Shown here piece by piece: positions 42,029 to 53,720 of a DNA stretch of 64,000 nucleotides; position 1 is the stretch's first letter; every line of letters begins with the position of its first letter. Below the pieces are notes generated by a model that ran no database searches, had not been told where the DNA came from, and saw only the letters and a program-made list of their open reading frames with translations. Source of the DNA: Gracilariopsis chorda (lineage: Eukaryota; Rhodophyta; Florideophyceae; Gracilariales; Gracilariaceae); assembly GCA_003194525.1 (NCBI GenBank), contig NBIV01000180.1, positions 1 through 64,000 on the forward strand, given 5' to 3'. The position numbers and the translations under genes were made by a program.

Positions 42029-43182
42029 GCACCAATGTAAGCGGTATTTGTAATACCTCTCTGGTTCACAGTGTGCCCGACAGTTTGGTCAGTAACAAAC
42101 TCTTCTTTTTATACTTGCCGGCCTTGCCGTGGTTTTGTGACCTCGCTTGGCAAGAATTGCCCGTGGTACGGGATAATATCCCTCAAAGAGGTATCGGAAT
42201 GCAACGAATATCTGCCGGCTTCGCTCAGACAGTGCGACGCAGAGTGTGGAATAATATGTCTCAATACAATTTCCTCAAAGAACGGGTGCCATGCTGCCTC
42301 CTTGGTGCAAGGGAGATTGTTCCCGCTTTCGTGGTAGTCTTGTTATACGGCCAGTCCGCGGGGGTCTCCTGTCCCATGTTGACGGTAGTCTTGTCAAACC
42401 GCAAGCTTGCAAGCATATTGCTACTTTGGTAGGGGTCTAAAGATCATTCGGTGGTGGGGCTTTACGCGTTGTATGGTGGTTAGCCCATGGCTTGCAACCT
42501 CCCTGCTTGCACGTTAATCCCATCGCATGTGGCACTGAACCACCTCCGTACGTTCTGCCTCCTTTGGAAAGGGTCATACACTGTCCGGTTGCGCCATGTG
42601 TTGCTTTGTTGGCACCTGGTATCCCGCGGTTAATTCAGGAACTTCGTCCTGTTGCGTCAATCTCACTGATGAGACGTTTACAGCTGGTGCCGTGGACACT
42701 TTTTCTGGAGAAGTTGCGTCTACTTTATGATGTCTTCCTGGAGAGGCGCATCATCCGAGGCCACCAGTTCAACTCTGGCGACAACGCCGAATGTTTTCCG
42801 AGACGCTTGGCATATCACCATGATTGCGCGGAGAGTTCGGAAAATTGATCCCCGACGTTCGAGCCACAATTCCGTTTTAAACGGTGGTCATTTTCGGAAC
42901 CTTTGAGCCAGGGGCTGGAGGATCACGAGATCCGTTCCTGCTTTTTTCCCCTCAAGAGCGCATCTACATTGCCAAATGTTATTGTTGTTCCGACGCGTGC
43001 GTGGCCCACTACCCGCGGTGTGGATGGGGTTCAGGAACTCGTTTTGGCGGGAAACTCGGTTGACAATGCTTCTGTGACCACAACTTAGTGGGGGTTTTGC
43101 GAAACAGTACCACTACACTCCTGATTCAAGGACTTCCCTTGACTCAGAGGTGTTGAGCGCGATGTCCGTTCACTCTCCCATA
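42029..43182 (-). pseudogene. decayed integrase-chromodomain linker, element 3
   Basis: By position this corresponds to the Pro-rich linker of elements 1 and 2. No frame stays open and no motif is conserved. Confidence 0.4.
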
Positions 43183-45487
43183 TTATACGGTGTGATTCCT
43201 GCCGTTGTAGCGTCGTTCCGGAACCCTGCGTGGGTGATTGCCACGTTTCGTCGAGATTCCGTGCTGCAATGTCAGAAGTCTGTTGTGACGGCCCCTTTGT
43301 GGGGAGAGCCGAACTAGATTCAGGTTGATCAAGCTGACGCTGAGTCGCCCCACCACTTCTTCGTGTCTCACGGTTTGAATACTATTGCGAAGGCGATATA
43401 TTTCCATCAGAGCCATAGGTCCCCACCGCCTCCTCAGACAGAGCATCAAGAATTGCAGCAGGATATGCCACATGGCGTGGTAAATGCGCGCAAAATGGGC
43501 GATAGAGGTAGGAGTAAATAAAAGTTTATTACGGCCTGAAAGATCCGGCTGAGCAGGAGATTCGGACAGAGTTGATAAATCTGAGAGCCTTTGAGTACGG
43601 TCTGGTATAATAGGCGTTCTATGTGGTCCGGAGGTGTCCGGCATCACTGAATCAGTTGACACTGGTTTCCCTGTATCCAGGACGACCTCAGAACAGAGGG
43701 GAGGAGCACGTATATCGCAATCGCTGGAAATTCGCTCTTGCCCGTTGCACATTTCCATCACGAAAGTGTCGGAGTTAACAGATACCACTTGAAATGGTCC
43801 ATACGCCACAGGCCAGAGCTTCTTATATTTCTCCCGTTCCGAGTTATAACACTTCTTCCGCATGAAGACATACTTATTAGCCTGTATGCGAGGAGCAATA
43901 CCTCGTAGACGAACGTCACAAACCCGCTTGTACGGGACGTTTGCATCTTCTATTGCCTTCCACGCTGCGGAGACCAGCGTGGTACCGCATTGCATTTTTT
44001 CCTGGATGTAGCGACCCACAGATGAGAAATTATCCAACGTAGTGATGGATTTCAACGCCATAGACGAGAGTGAACGAGATAGAACCAGTTGGAACGGTGA
44101 TACTGCGGTAGTCCGGTGAAATTATGTTTCTATGCCAATGTTAACCGATTTGTATACAAATCCCAAGTTTGTGGGTGGTCAGCAACGGAGGAACCATGAG
44201 AAACCAACAAACTGCGGTTGAATTGTTCGAATTGTCCATTACAGTGGGCATGATACGTAGTCGTGAACACGTTCTTTATGTACAGGATGCAACAAACATT
44301 CTGGAAGAACTTGGGCGCGATCTGTTTCCTATTCTAGGAGGTCATTCCCCACAGCAGGACCCTAGGCCAAGATCCAGTGCGTTACTAGAGCCTGAACTAC
44401 CGTAAAAGCGGTAATTATCCGAAGAGGGACAGTCCGAACAAGCTTTGAAAAAGCAATAAGTGATTACAAGTAGAAACTTGTTGCCTCTCTTTGTAGTGAG
44501 AAGATGTTTAAGAATATCGATTAACATAACCTAGAGTGGCCTCCTGCAGGAATTACTTCATATTATTTGCATTCCTGCGGAGCTTCACCTGATTCTTTGA
44601 GCATTTGGTACAAAACCGCAGCGTTGTTTAGCAATTAACCGCCATGGCCAACCAGTAAACAGGCACTCGCAGGGTGAGGTAGAGCTTCCTCCTCCCTGCT
44701 GGCAACCAAGCCTTGCGTGGTGCCAATGTTGTAGAACCCGCGAGTGCATGGAATGGGGCACCACAATATGTGGGCGGGCTTCGACTAACCGAGCGATGTA
44801 GCCTTTATTGTTCACCTCAAGTGGGAGGTCGTCACCACCGTATGGACGACGACGAATCCTCACACAAGAGGGGTTACCAAATTGTTCTCGGGTCAATTCC
44901 TCCGGTGAAAGAGGTAGAACAATTCCCTGTATAGAGTTTTCAGGGGTCTGGCGAGTTGACAGTAAACTGTCGAAGTCAGCATTTTCATCCCAGTCTTCTG
45001 GCCGTTCTTCGAACTTGCACTCCGCATCATTCCGTTCTTCTGCAATGAAGCTTGGGATTTCATCACCCTCAGCTAGGAGCACTTCTCCGTTTTTGGGTAA
45101 ACGCGACAAAGCGTGGGCCTCGGTGTTCTGCGCATCTTTTTTATATATGACTTGAAAGTCATATTTCGCAAGGCCAACTCTCCAGCGTGTAGGGCGGCCT
45201 GATGGATCGGAGATACTTATAAACCAACTCAACGGGGATTGAGCCGTGTATATGGTAAGATGGACTCCCATTAGATAGGAGTCTAGGGTGGAAAGCGCCC
45301 AAACGACTGCAAGACACTCATTCTCAGGCTTGGAGTAATTCAACTCGTGGAAATTGTGCAAGCGTGGGCAATAACCAATTGGATTTCGGTCCCCCTCCGG
45401 GGTGGTTTGAAAAAGAGCACAACCAACCAAGTAGTCGCTCGAGTCCGAGTCCACAGAGTACGAAAATCGCAGTTTGAGTAAGAACAA
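43183..45487 (-). pseudogene. RNase H end and integrase, element 3
   Basis: From 45487 downwards: YSVDSDSSDYLVGCALFQTT (RNase H), WALSTLDSYLMGVHLTIYT, TEAHALSRLPKNGE (connection), RPHIVVPHSMHSRVL (zinc-binding region), LIDILKHLLTTKRGNKFLLV (first integrase Asp, near 44500), then TLDNFSSVGRYIQEKM and the C-terminal ANKYVFMRKKCYNSEREKY segment ending at 43183. Deletions and frameshifts between 44100 and 44600 remove parts of the catalytic core. Confidence 0.85.
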
Positions 45488-45513
45488 GATGGGGGATGAC
45501 TTGGCAGCCTCCT

Positions 45514-46470
45514 TTAAGAAGCTAATTGCTTCTGATTGCTCGTGTTAGGATTTTCCCAATTTTGGGGGATTTGCTTTGCATAGCAACTGCTTTGAAAGTG
45601 CCACAATGTCCGAAAAGCACGGGATAAACCGTCGATAGACGTTGACCAGCCCCAAGATGGAGCGAGGTTCCGTTTGGGTACAGGGTTCCTTGGCATCAAC
45701 GAGGGACTTGACTTGAGCTTTCTCGATCGTCAACCGTTTCGGACGGATAGTATGTCCCAGATTTTTCATCGTATCCGTGAAAACCTCGTACTTCTTCTGC
45801 CTGAGAGTAACTCCCACATCGGAGATTACGATCAAAACGTCCCCAAGATGGGGTGAGATGGTCTTCCAAATTATTGGAGAATATGATAATGTCATCCAGG
45901 TAGACCAAGCAACTCCGCAACTTGGAGCGGTTCAATAGGATATTTATTGCACCCTGAAAGATATTGGGGGCGTTCGTAAAACCAAACAGCTTCCGCAGAA
46001 AGTGGTACGATCCTGCATGGCAGGTGAACGCTGTTTCATTACGATCTTCTTGTGTAACAGGGATTTGCAAATACCGCCACTTGGCATCCATAGCCATGAA
46101 CACGATGGCGTTTCCGACGGTATTGATGCACTCGTCCATAGGAGGGACGGGATGCATGACCCTAACAGTCACGGCATTAGGCGGGCGATAGTCGACACAG
46201 AACCCCCATGTTCCGTCGGCCTTCTGTGCCAGGGCAGCTTGAAAGGCCCAGGGTGATTCAGTGGGCTATATCACACCTGGGCGAAGAATTTTGTCTACTT
46301 GGCACTGCTCCTCTTCCTCAGCCTTTGGTCCTGCCCTGTTAAGGGGTTGTGCCCTCGGAATTTCACCTGGTAACGAGTCAATCTGGTGTTCCGTAGCATT
46401 AACCTCTAAGAGTGAGCCATCCCACATTGTGGTAAATTCTTCTAATATTTCATCGAGCTTGTGGCAATGA
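45514..46470 (-). pseudogene. reverse transcriptase, element 3
   Basis: PVPPMDECINTVGNAIVFMA, MDAKWRYLQIPVTQEDRNET, GFTNAPNIFQGAINILL and LVYLDDIIIFSNNLEDHL are the central RT motifs; YLDD is intact. A second frame continues with YEVFTDTMKNLGHTIRP and SILGLVNVYRRFIPCFSD. At least two frameshifts are present. Confidence 0.87.
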
Positions 46471-47221
46471 ACTCCGGTACGGGAAAGAGGTCCATATCCT
46501 CCAGTGCTTTCATGGAGTCCATCTGGTCAGAACTGCAGGGAGCATTGGCCTGTGATATAGGTGTGGCCGATGGTTCCGAAATTTTCGCTGTATCGGACGC
46601 TAAACCAGCAGTTCCCTCACCCTCTTTTGATGAAAGTTCGTTAGCTGTAGGAGTAAATTCACCAGAAAAGGCGGTGATTCGGAGATATTCGTTGGTCGTC
46701 TTCTTCGTCGGGAGCATCCCAAAAAGATGCCGGGTGACTTTTCCAAGTATTTGGTTCTCTACCAGATACTGGGGGCATTAGCCAATATTGACAATGAGTA
46801 TCCGATACCAAGCGTGTGGGGTAATATTAACAATCCCGTTCGTCAGCAAAAATGGCATTTCTCGTATAACAATGAAAGAGGTTGAAAAATCGGAGACAGT
46901 GATGAAGGCAATTGACCTGCACCCAGACTTGGGACTCAGACAATATAGAAACGGAGAGTTTGACTCAGAGTTTGGTGGAAACGCGGGACGCAGGCAGTGG
47001 CTCCTGCGCAGTAGGTAGTGGGTTTGCTTGCGCGAGGCACGCTTCAGCGGGCGACGGACGATCGGGACTGACGATCCGTCGTCGAGTTCCACATGTCTAA
47101 AGCAGAGACTGATTTCGTCGACAAATCTGTTGCAGTAATCACATCCCTGAATAACTGGAGCGGCCAATGACCGACAAACAATAAAGACGAGCTTCAACAC
47201 GCAGGTGCCCAACCGCACCAC
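46471..47221 (-). pseudogene. pol protease C-terminal part and linker, element 3
   Basis: VRLGTCVLKLVFIVCRSLAA and PVIQGCDYCNRFVDEI match the second half of the element 1 protease, followed by the pre-RT linker. The Harbinger insertion ends the segment at TAA 47222-47224; the first half of the protease lies at 53191-53410. Confidence 0.85.
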
Positions 47222-47224
47222 TAA
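47222..47224. repeat. TAA target duplication, left copy (Harbinger)
   Basis: TAA before the left terminal repeat, repeated at 53188-53190. TWA triplets are the preferred PIF/Harbinger target. Confidence 0.88.
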
Positions 47225-47248
47225 GGGCTATTCCGAACAAACCTGATC
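47225..47248 (+). repeat. left terminal inverted repeat (Harbinger)
   Basis: GGGCTATTCCGAACAAACCT then GATC; imperfect inverted match to 53163-53187. Confidence 0.87.
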
Positions 47249-47649
47249 AAAAGCCTGATCAGCCAATCCTGCTTTCCCATTGGCCGGTTTCGAGATTTCT
47301 TAAACTGGTACTGCTTGCCCTTGCTTTTGCCCTGATGGGACACACTGTAATTCAGATCGCACTACAAATGTTTTATTTCGCCATTTGGCACTCCCTGAAC
47401 AGACCATTTCAAAACTTTGGACCAACTTTTTGTGCTATATTTTTTTCTCTCCCTCTTTTTTTCTGCAGCGTTGCTCGACGCTCCTTTTCCATATGCATAC
47501 GAGTTGCCTCTGTGAGAAACAATATACATGCAAACTTACCAAGTCCAGCCCCCCTTTTCATGAATCCAACTACCGCTAGCATGCTCCATCAACCTCAACG
47601 GTAAAGTCCGCGAAAACGCTCGTTTTCAAAGGAGCCGAAACATCGCGAT

Positions 47650-48087
47650 GTGCCAGGGAAACCCTTTTTAGGTAACGAACGTACCCAACACACACCAAGT
47701 ATGAGTTTAGCAGCTAACCATTCCCCTCTAATAGTATTTCCATATCCCGTGAGAATGCGTCGTCTCTACCATTATCTTCGTTCACTCAGCACGCAGGCTC
47801 TGCGCAGTATTAATAAATGCTGGGGACATAAATGTAGTCACAAGAATAAGATAGAATTAACTGGTAGAATGAGGACCTCTCTAGTAGCGGTAGGATTCAA
47901 GGAAAGAAAGCTTACTCACCGGTCAGGGAAGAATGAAGTTGAAAAGCCCTATTTATCATGGGAACAAGCAGCGCTAAGAAGGAAGGAAGAGTTTCTTAAA
48001 TGTCTGGCAACATTGGCGGTATTGGATGCTATACCAGAGAGGCGAAAGAGGGCCATAATTGAACTTGTTAGAGGAGAAGAGGTATGA
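47650..48087 (+). CDS. 145-codon frame in Harbinger element, possible second protein
   Basis: PIF/Harbinger transposons usually encode a MYB/SANT-like protein beside the transposase. This frame is the longest clean one in the left part and opposes the transposase. It is rich in Arg/Lys and ends in a helical stretch (RRKEEFLKCLATLAVLDAIP then ERRKRAIIELVRGEE). I cannot see a full MYB fold, so the role is a guess from position. Related charged sequence continues to about 48460 in other frames. Confidence 0.4.
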   Translation: MPGKPFLGNERTQHTPSMSLAANHSPLIVFPYPVRMRRLYHYLRSLSTQALRSINKCWGHKCSHKNKIELTGRMRTSLVAVGFKERKLTHRSGKNEVEKPYLSWEQAALRRKEEFLKCLATLAVLDAIPERRKRAIIELVRGEEV

Positions 48088-51000
48088 AAGCGAAGCTAGG
48101 ATGGGGAGGGATCTCAGATAGAAGTTGAAAGTGCCCAAGAAGAAGCGGACACGAGAACGACTACTCAAGGGTTCTCACTCAACGAGTTTGCGTGGTTTGG
48201 CATTTTAAAGTGACATGATGAGCAAGCGCGATGTGAACTAACCACAGCCATCCGATCAGAACTTATTAGGACTCAACTGGATGCCAATGTTACGAGGGAA
48301 TCTTTCTGGAGCGCGGTTGAGAACTGCTTCGAAGGCAAAAATGTGGATACCGTGGAAGATATTAGGGACAGAGTCGATGGTGTTGACTCAAACATGCGTC
48401 TGCTTTCTCTTCTCATTGCCATGGTACTGAAAAATAGGCTGAATCAGATTAAAAAATAATTCACTATTATACGGGACAACGGGTCGGCTTCTGGCCAGAA
48501 TTGCATTTCGCGAATTACTAACCTTCAATACACAACGAGCGGAGATCTGACTTCTCATTCCAGACGCATTTAAATCTTGTTTATTGTGTACAGGGCAGGG
48601 ACGATGAATGAAGATACATCGATGTTGCCCATGACAACCGCCAACATGATGCTGGATATGAGGAAGGTGTACCCAGTTATAGGGATGGTGAAAAATCCAT
48701 TGGGAAGCGAAGGCGTCGTTCGCAGAGCGATACTGGGGACACTCGTTCAAAAGTGAGAATCCTATCAGAAGGTCTGAACCGCCCTGGCTTGGTCTCAGAA
48801 GCTCTAACTGCCCTCTTGAGTGACCAAATGCTCCACGAAGCCTCAAAGAGTGAGAGCAACTTCATAAACGAGCCAAGAATGCTCTAATGGGTGGAGAGGC
48901 AAAACAAGATGATGGAAGTTCTAGACGAAAGCGCATTGTGATACCATCGGGTCCGGACCACAAACAAAAGTGTATCCATCTATAGCTCTTGTTGCGCACT
49001 TGAACAAAACCAACGTCAATTTGAACGATTCTTGAAATCGTCGAAACAGCGAGAGCCACGCATATACTGGCAACTACTTCCCTTCCTATACTCTGTTTAT
49101 GGCTACGACATATATTCTCCATAGGGCATGACATTCGATTGCATCTTCATCTCTCTAATGGTGCCTACAATCGGCTTAGGACTGCCAGAAATCGCGTAGG
49201 CATGATGTGCGTCGGGTGGAGGAGGGCCGTGTTTCTTCAGCATGTTGTCAGTAGAAGAAAGTCGAACTATGTCAGAATGATGCATGGTATGAACCTGAGG
49301 GTCTTCTTCGTAATCGATGATATATGCTCTTACGATTACTAGACGTTCGCTTGGTTGAAACCACTTCTCTACTTCCTTTCAAAAACATGCTCCCATTACA
49401 TCCTCATAAAGCGAAGGTTTACTAAAAACCTCAACAAATCGTGACTCCTATATCGTAGCCAAGAACTACAAATCTACAACCGAACTAGACTCACTGGGTT
49501 ACGAAGGATGCGAAGTATTAAATCCTGTAGGTGTCTTGAACTGCAGAAGCGTTCTGTTTCCGACGACTATCGCTTTCTTCGCTGAAAATCGCAATTCATC
49601 CTCGAGAGATAGTCGGATAATGGGCACAGCACGAGAAGACGCCTTGCATGCGCCACGATGGCCTCCATAGAAACCATTGAGAATATCTTTTCACGCCATT
49701 CTCATATCATCGGCGAGATCAGAAAAGAGAACCAGCCGGTAGCTTGCATCATGATTCTCCCCAAGGTTCAGTGTTGATTTGAAAAAAGTGATAGAGACCG
49801 ATTTGCCTCAAACCGTCGCATCTAGGACATGGTATCGTGTAGTCTTCACGACATGCAAAACAATTATGTCCCGCAACCCATCTGCCTCTAATGAACTTAA
49901 TTGTAGTCCGCCCAACCTTCCCATACTCCTCCGTTCTTTACTTCTGAAACTGGAACTTCGGTTTAAATCCGATTTTGGACCGGTTCGCATGAACTCATAG
50001 AAATGCTCCTGCATCTCTCGCATTCTTTGCCTTCTTTCTGACGCACAAAAAGTGCCTCTACTTGCCGTATATCGTGGGAAAACTCATTCACTTCGTTCGA
50101 GCCATTGTAGCATTCAGGATGCATTGGTATCGTATCACCGAATAATGGGTTAAGTCGAGGCCGACATTCATAGCTTTCCGATACAGTACCTGACTGGCCA
50201 GCAAGGCTTACGAAAAGAAACCCCTTTATGGAGGGATGCGAACTACGAATAGTATTATGGCACTGTACTGGCCCTGCACAAATTATTAGTTTTGTTTTAC
50301 TTAATCTCAAGATAGTTAGTGGAGACCCACACATTTAGATATTACAGTCCGACTACTGCATGGTTTCGTGGCCTAGTAAAGAGCGACCTGCCCAGGTGAA
50401 GGAGGCAAAGGCCAACCAACACCCTCAGATTTTCACCCTTAGGTCAGGGCATCGGGACTCCTAAGTCGCTTACGACAAAGGAGCACCTATAGTATCAGTA
50501 CATAATTGTCTCTGAGCTATAGCTATTTGTTCCGAGAATATCCTCACTTGTTTTACAGCTGACTTCTCGTGTCTGGCTTTTGTATTTATCGTTTATCGTT
50601 GTGTTTGTCACAGGATCTCCTGGTACCAATATCCATCTGGCTACTTCGAGTCCCCGCCACTCTGCAACACCATTCCACACACGTGGTATCTCATTGCTGG
50701 TGCACAAACCGTGGCCATGTGGCGTGTCGCTTCCCACACTGCTACTGAGGGCTTACAGGTATGAGTGGAATACCATAACCATGGATCATACTCTCGAAAT
50801 GTTCTTCCACGCAAATACATCACTGGCAAGTGACCCCGTCTCATTGCAAACAGTGCAAGAGCGCTGTACCCATCTTTCATGCAATCTGCAGTACATGGGT
50901 TCAGTTTTATACCCAAGATCAGCGTTGAGTGGTTTCGAGGTTCATATTTTTGCACGCACACCTTGGACATTGCGCATTTTCGATAAGTGTAGTGCCAGCA

Positions 51001-51533
51001 CACAAGCGCCAGCGAGAGCTTTCCAGGCATACTTGGAAACCCCTTGGAGTGCAGCCGTCAAGAAATCAATTCTCGGACAGTCTTTGGGTTGACAAGAACT
51101 AGTTTGCCTTTAACGATTTAATGTGGAACCACCCGTTTCTGCAGTTTTTTACTCCCTTTAATAGGAGATTGTTGTGCTCTGGAGACTGGTCAGTAAATTC
51201 CTGAACGCCTGAGGTTTGAGAAGCATTTTTGTAACCCAACCGGCCTCGAAGAGAGCCTACGGTTGAGATTGTATCGCAGTACGTTCACGCAGCTCTTTTT
51301 CATTCTAGTTCGCGACGTTTACACAGCTGCGCACTGGAATCCCACCGGCTCACATGAACTTGGATTAGTATGTACTACACGAAACTGCGGCAGGAAACAC
51401 CATGCAGCGAGGGTCGCCGAAGATTCTCATGGCGGATAATAGAAACAAAGCTCTTCTGTTTCTTCGATACCTCGTCAAGAAATCCAGTCTTATCGTGTAG
51501 TCAAATTTGAAGATGATTATATTCTTTGAAGCA
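48088..51533. other. internal Harbinger DNA, no gene recognised
   Basis: Several open frames of 60-170 codons occur on both strands, but none shows a motif I recognise. It may hold decayed sequence of the accessory gene or an older insertion. Confidence 0.4.
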
Positions 51534-52703
51534 TTAGTACCATTCTTGTATCTTCATTTTACTTCGTGCTCTTTCTTCGTATCGCATACGGTGCAACAGA
51601 TGTTTGCCATTGTCCAAACAGAAAACATGCAGCTTCATGCATAAGCACACTACCGTAGAATTAATGTAAAACCAGATCTGCAACGCATTTTGCAGGATCC
51701 TCCATCTGTCAACAAGCATCTCGAATGCTTTTCTAACATGCACTATGAGAGAGGATAGATAATTAATGGACGAATCTTCATTAGGACCTACCAATAACAT
51801 AATGGGTGCGATCAGACTTTCAGTGCATATATATGCTTCGTCACCTACGATCCAAAACTATCTACCAAGCCCATGCGCTTCCAGAAACCTACCTAGACCT
51901 GAAACTGAATGAGCTACAGCATCATGCCTAGAACCGATGCATCTGGCTGAGTAGCTCCTAAAAGGATACGAGACGTCCACTAAATCTAGAACTTGTAAAG
52001 CATAGAACCCTTTGCGGCAGTAGAAGGGGGTACGGTTCTCATACCCTTCACGCTTCCTGCTCTGAATTGAAATGCGATCTGAAGCTCCAATGCAACCTGA
52101 AAATTGACTGGGGGGACACCGTGAGTGTTTACACTTTTTTGAAATTTTATTGAGTTCTGGAAACGTCATCGAAATCCCTGGTAGCTTCAATACTCTCATT
52201 ACCTGAATACAGGTACCATGGAAGATCTCGTGGACCGTCGATGAACCTACATGAAAGCACATCATAACGTCAAGATAGCTGGCTCCTGCTAGCAAACGCA
52301 ACACTATCGCTAAACGCATGTCGGGAGGAACAGTTGTTCTGCCTGATCACCTTCCCGTATCACAATCCTTACAAAGTGCAGGACTTACCAGTCTCAGGAG
52401 ATGTTCGAATGAGCTTCGACTCATTCCAAACCCTTGCTAAAAGCATCTTGCATAGAAGATGGCTGCAATGCCACCAAACGTTAATGTTTTGCGCAGAGGA
52501 AAGGAAATATGTAACATTGGCATTGCGCGATCGAACCCCTTCTTTGTTATGTGGTTCATGACTACAACCATAGATGCATCTGGGAAGTTCTTGAGCTCTG
52601 ACTGCAGACTTTCTGCATGGTTCAGTGGAGATTGAAAAGACATGAGCGCTCTTTTTGATCCAGTGGAACCATTGAGACCTCTAGAGGTTATGAAGATCTT
52701 CAA
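51534..52703 (-). pseudogene. Harbinger-type transposase (DDE_Tnp_4), decayed
   Basis: The transposase cuts and joins the element ends. Pieces in order: an N-terminal frame (52437-52703); a core frame (51858-52319) with RLAIVLRLLAGASYLDVMMC, FSGCIGASDRISIQ (first Asp) and FYCRKGFYALQVLDLVD; VGDEAYICTESLIAPIM across 51800-51850 (second Asp); and LIVHVRKAFEMLVDRWRIL (51534-51800). In the last, the position where the family has the catalytic Glu (V-E-R-A-F) reads Arg. Stops and frameshifts separate the pieces. Homology to the DDE_Tnp_4 family is by motif recognition. Confidence 0.82.
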
Positions 52704-53162
52704 AAAAGCTCTTTTTGTGACTTGGCGCGGGATGTGGTTTTGCGCAGAGATTTGTGATGTGCAGAAAGGAAAATAGTTCTTGTTGTGGTTGGCGACTTTT
52801 GCGTAGCTCGAAATTGCTGTTAAGAACGCGTAAATTGGGACTACTAAGCTACGGCATATAGCTCAAAACGTTTAAGAGGGTGGCATCTTAAATTGTGGAT
52901 GGGATAGAGGTGGAGCATTGTCGGGGAGCTGTAAGAATTGCCATCCACCGACGGTCGGCGTGGCAGATGACGCAATTGCATCAGAACAGTGGAAAGAGGG
53001 GTGGAGGGCTCATCTTGCAGCGATTAAACAGCCTGGTGGAAGCGTACGCGGACCAAATTGCGAGCTCGTAAGTCTTTGAAGTGAGCTGACGTCGCCAATA
53101 AGACTGCTGCCTACGTTGCTTACAGAGGTTATTAAAATATTAATATCAATCATATTTGAGCA

Positions 53163-53187
53163 GATCAGGCTCTGTTTGGAACGGCCC
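53163..53187 (-). repeat. right terminal inverted repeat (Harbinger)
   Basis: Reversed it reads GGGCCGTTCCAAACAGAGCC then TGATC. About five differences from the left end, one of them a single-base gap. Confidence 0.87.
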
Positions 53188-53190
53188 TAA
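53188..53190. repeat. TAA target duplication, right copy (Harbinger)
   Basis: Matches 47222-47224. Confidence 0.88.
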
Positions 53191-53720
53191 GTCAATGATA
53201 CCCAACGTGTTTAACGGATTATCGTTCGCATCTGCGATGTCGGGGACCGTTTTGGAACGGATACGAAACCGCACCTGTGGGGGGTAACAAAGTGTCCGCG
53301 ATGATGTTAGAGCCTGAACCTGTAACCAGAACAATTAGAAAACGCATCATAAAATTGTTGTCAAGACCGAGGTTTGCATAAACCTTGTAGTGGCGCTTGG
53401 CCATAAAAAAGACGCTATCCGGGATCCAGGGGTTTTTAATCCGTCTCTACGGCGACGGAGCACAGAAAGCAGTGCAGAGTCTGCTCCAGCGTTGTCCTTT
53501 CTCGCGAAGATTTTCACCTGGGAGCAAGACGGCGACGCATCAAGCGTCAACATCCTCATATCTGAGGACACCTCTCCTGAATCGGAGACTCACTCAGTTA
53601 TTTCTTCCTGCAGGTTCCCGCCTTAGACCGTGGTCCAGGATCCTCGAACATGAGGGCTTCTTTCCGTGGTCCATGATTTTACGGACTATCTGGCAGGGTA
53701 TGTGAGAAGTCCATTTTAGC
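53191..53720 (-). pseudogene. pol protease N-terminal part, element 3
   Basis: MAKRHYKVYANLGLDNNFMM then RFLIVLVTGSGSN aligns with AKRNYKVYADLGLDHQFMVR and FLTVLDTGAGPN of element 1; the catalytic Asp is Val. NDNPLNTLGIIDL runs up to the Harbinger boundary. The upstream part (IFARKDNAGADSALLSVLRR) matches the pre-protease region of element 1. Confidence 0.85.

Larger units (their letters stand above)
47225..53187 (-). mobile_element. PIF/Harbinger DNA transposon, 5,963 bp
   Basis: The ends are inverted: GGGCTATTCCGAACA... at the left and, reversed, GGGCCGTTCCAAACA... at the right, both continuing to CCTGATC. TAA flanks each side. Removing the element and one TAA restores the gypsy protease reading (IIDLVVRLGT). 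The minus-strand transposase near the right end has DDE_Tnp_4 (Harbinger) motifs. A second gene in the left part would fit the two-gene plan of this superfamily. Confidence 0.92.

Noticed and set aside
49779-51092. Frames of up to 170 codons in the middle of the Harbinger element
   Set aside because: No recognisable protein; sense and antisense frames are of similar quality, so coding cannot be supported.
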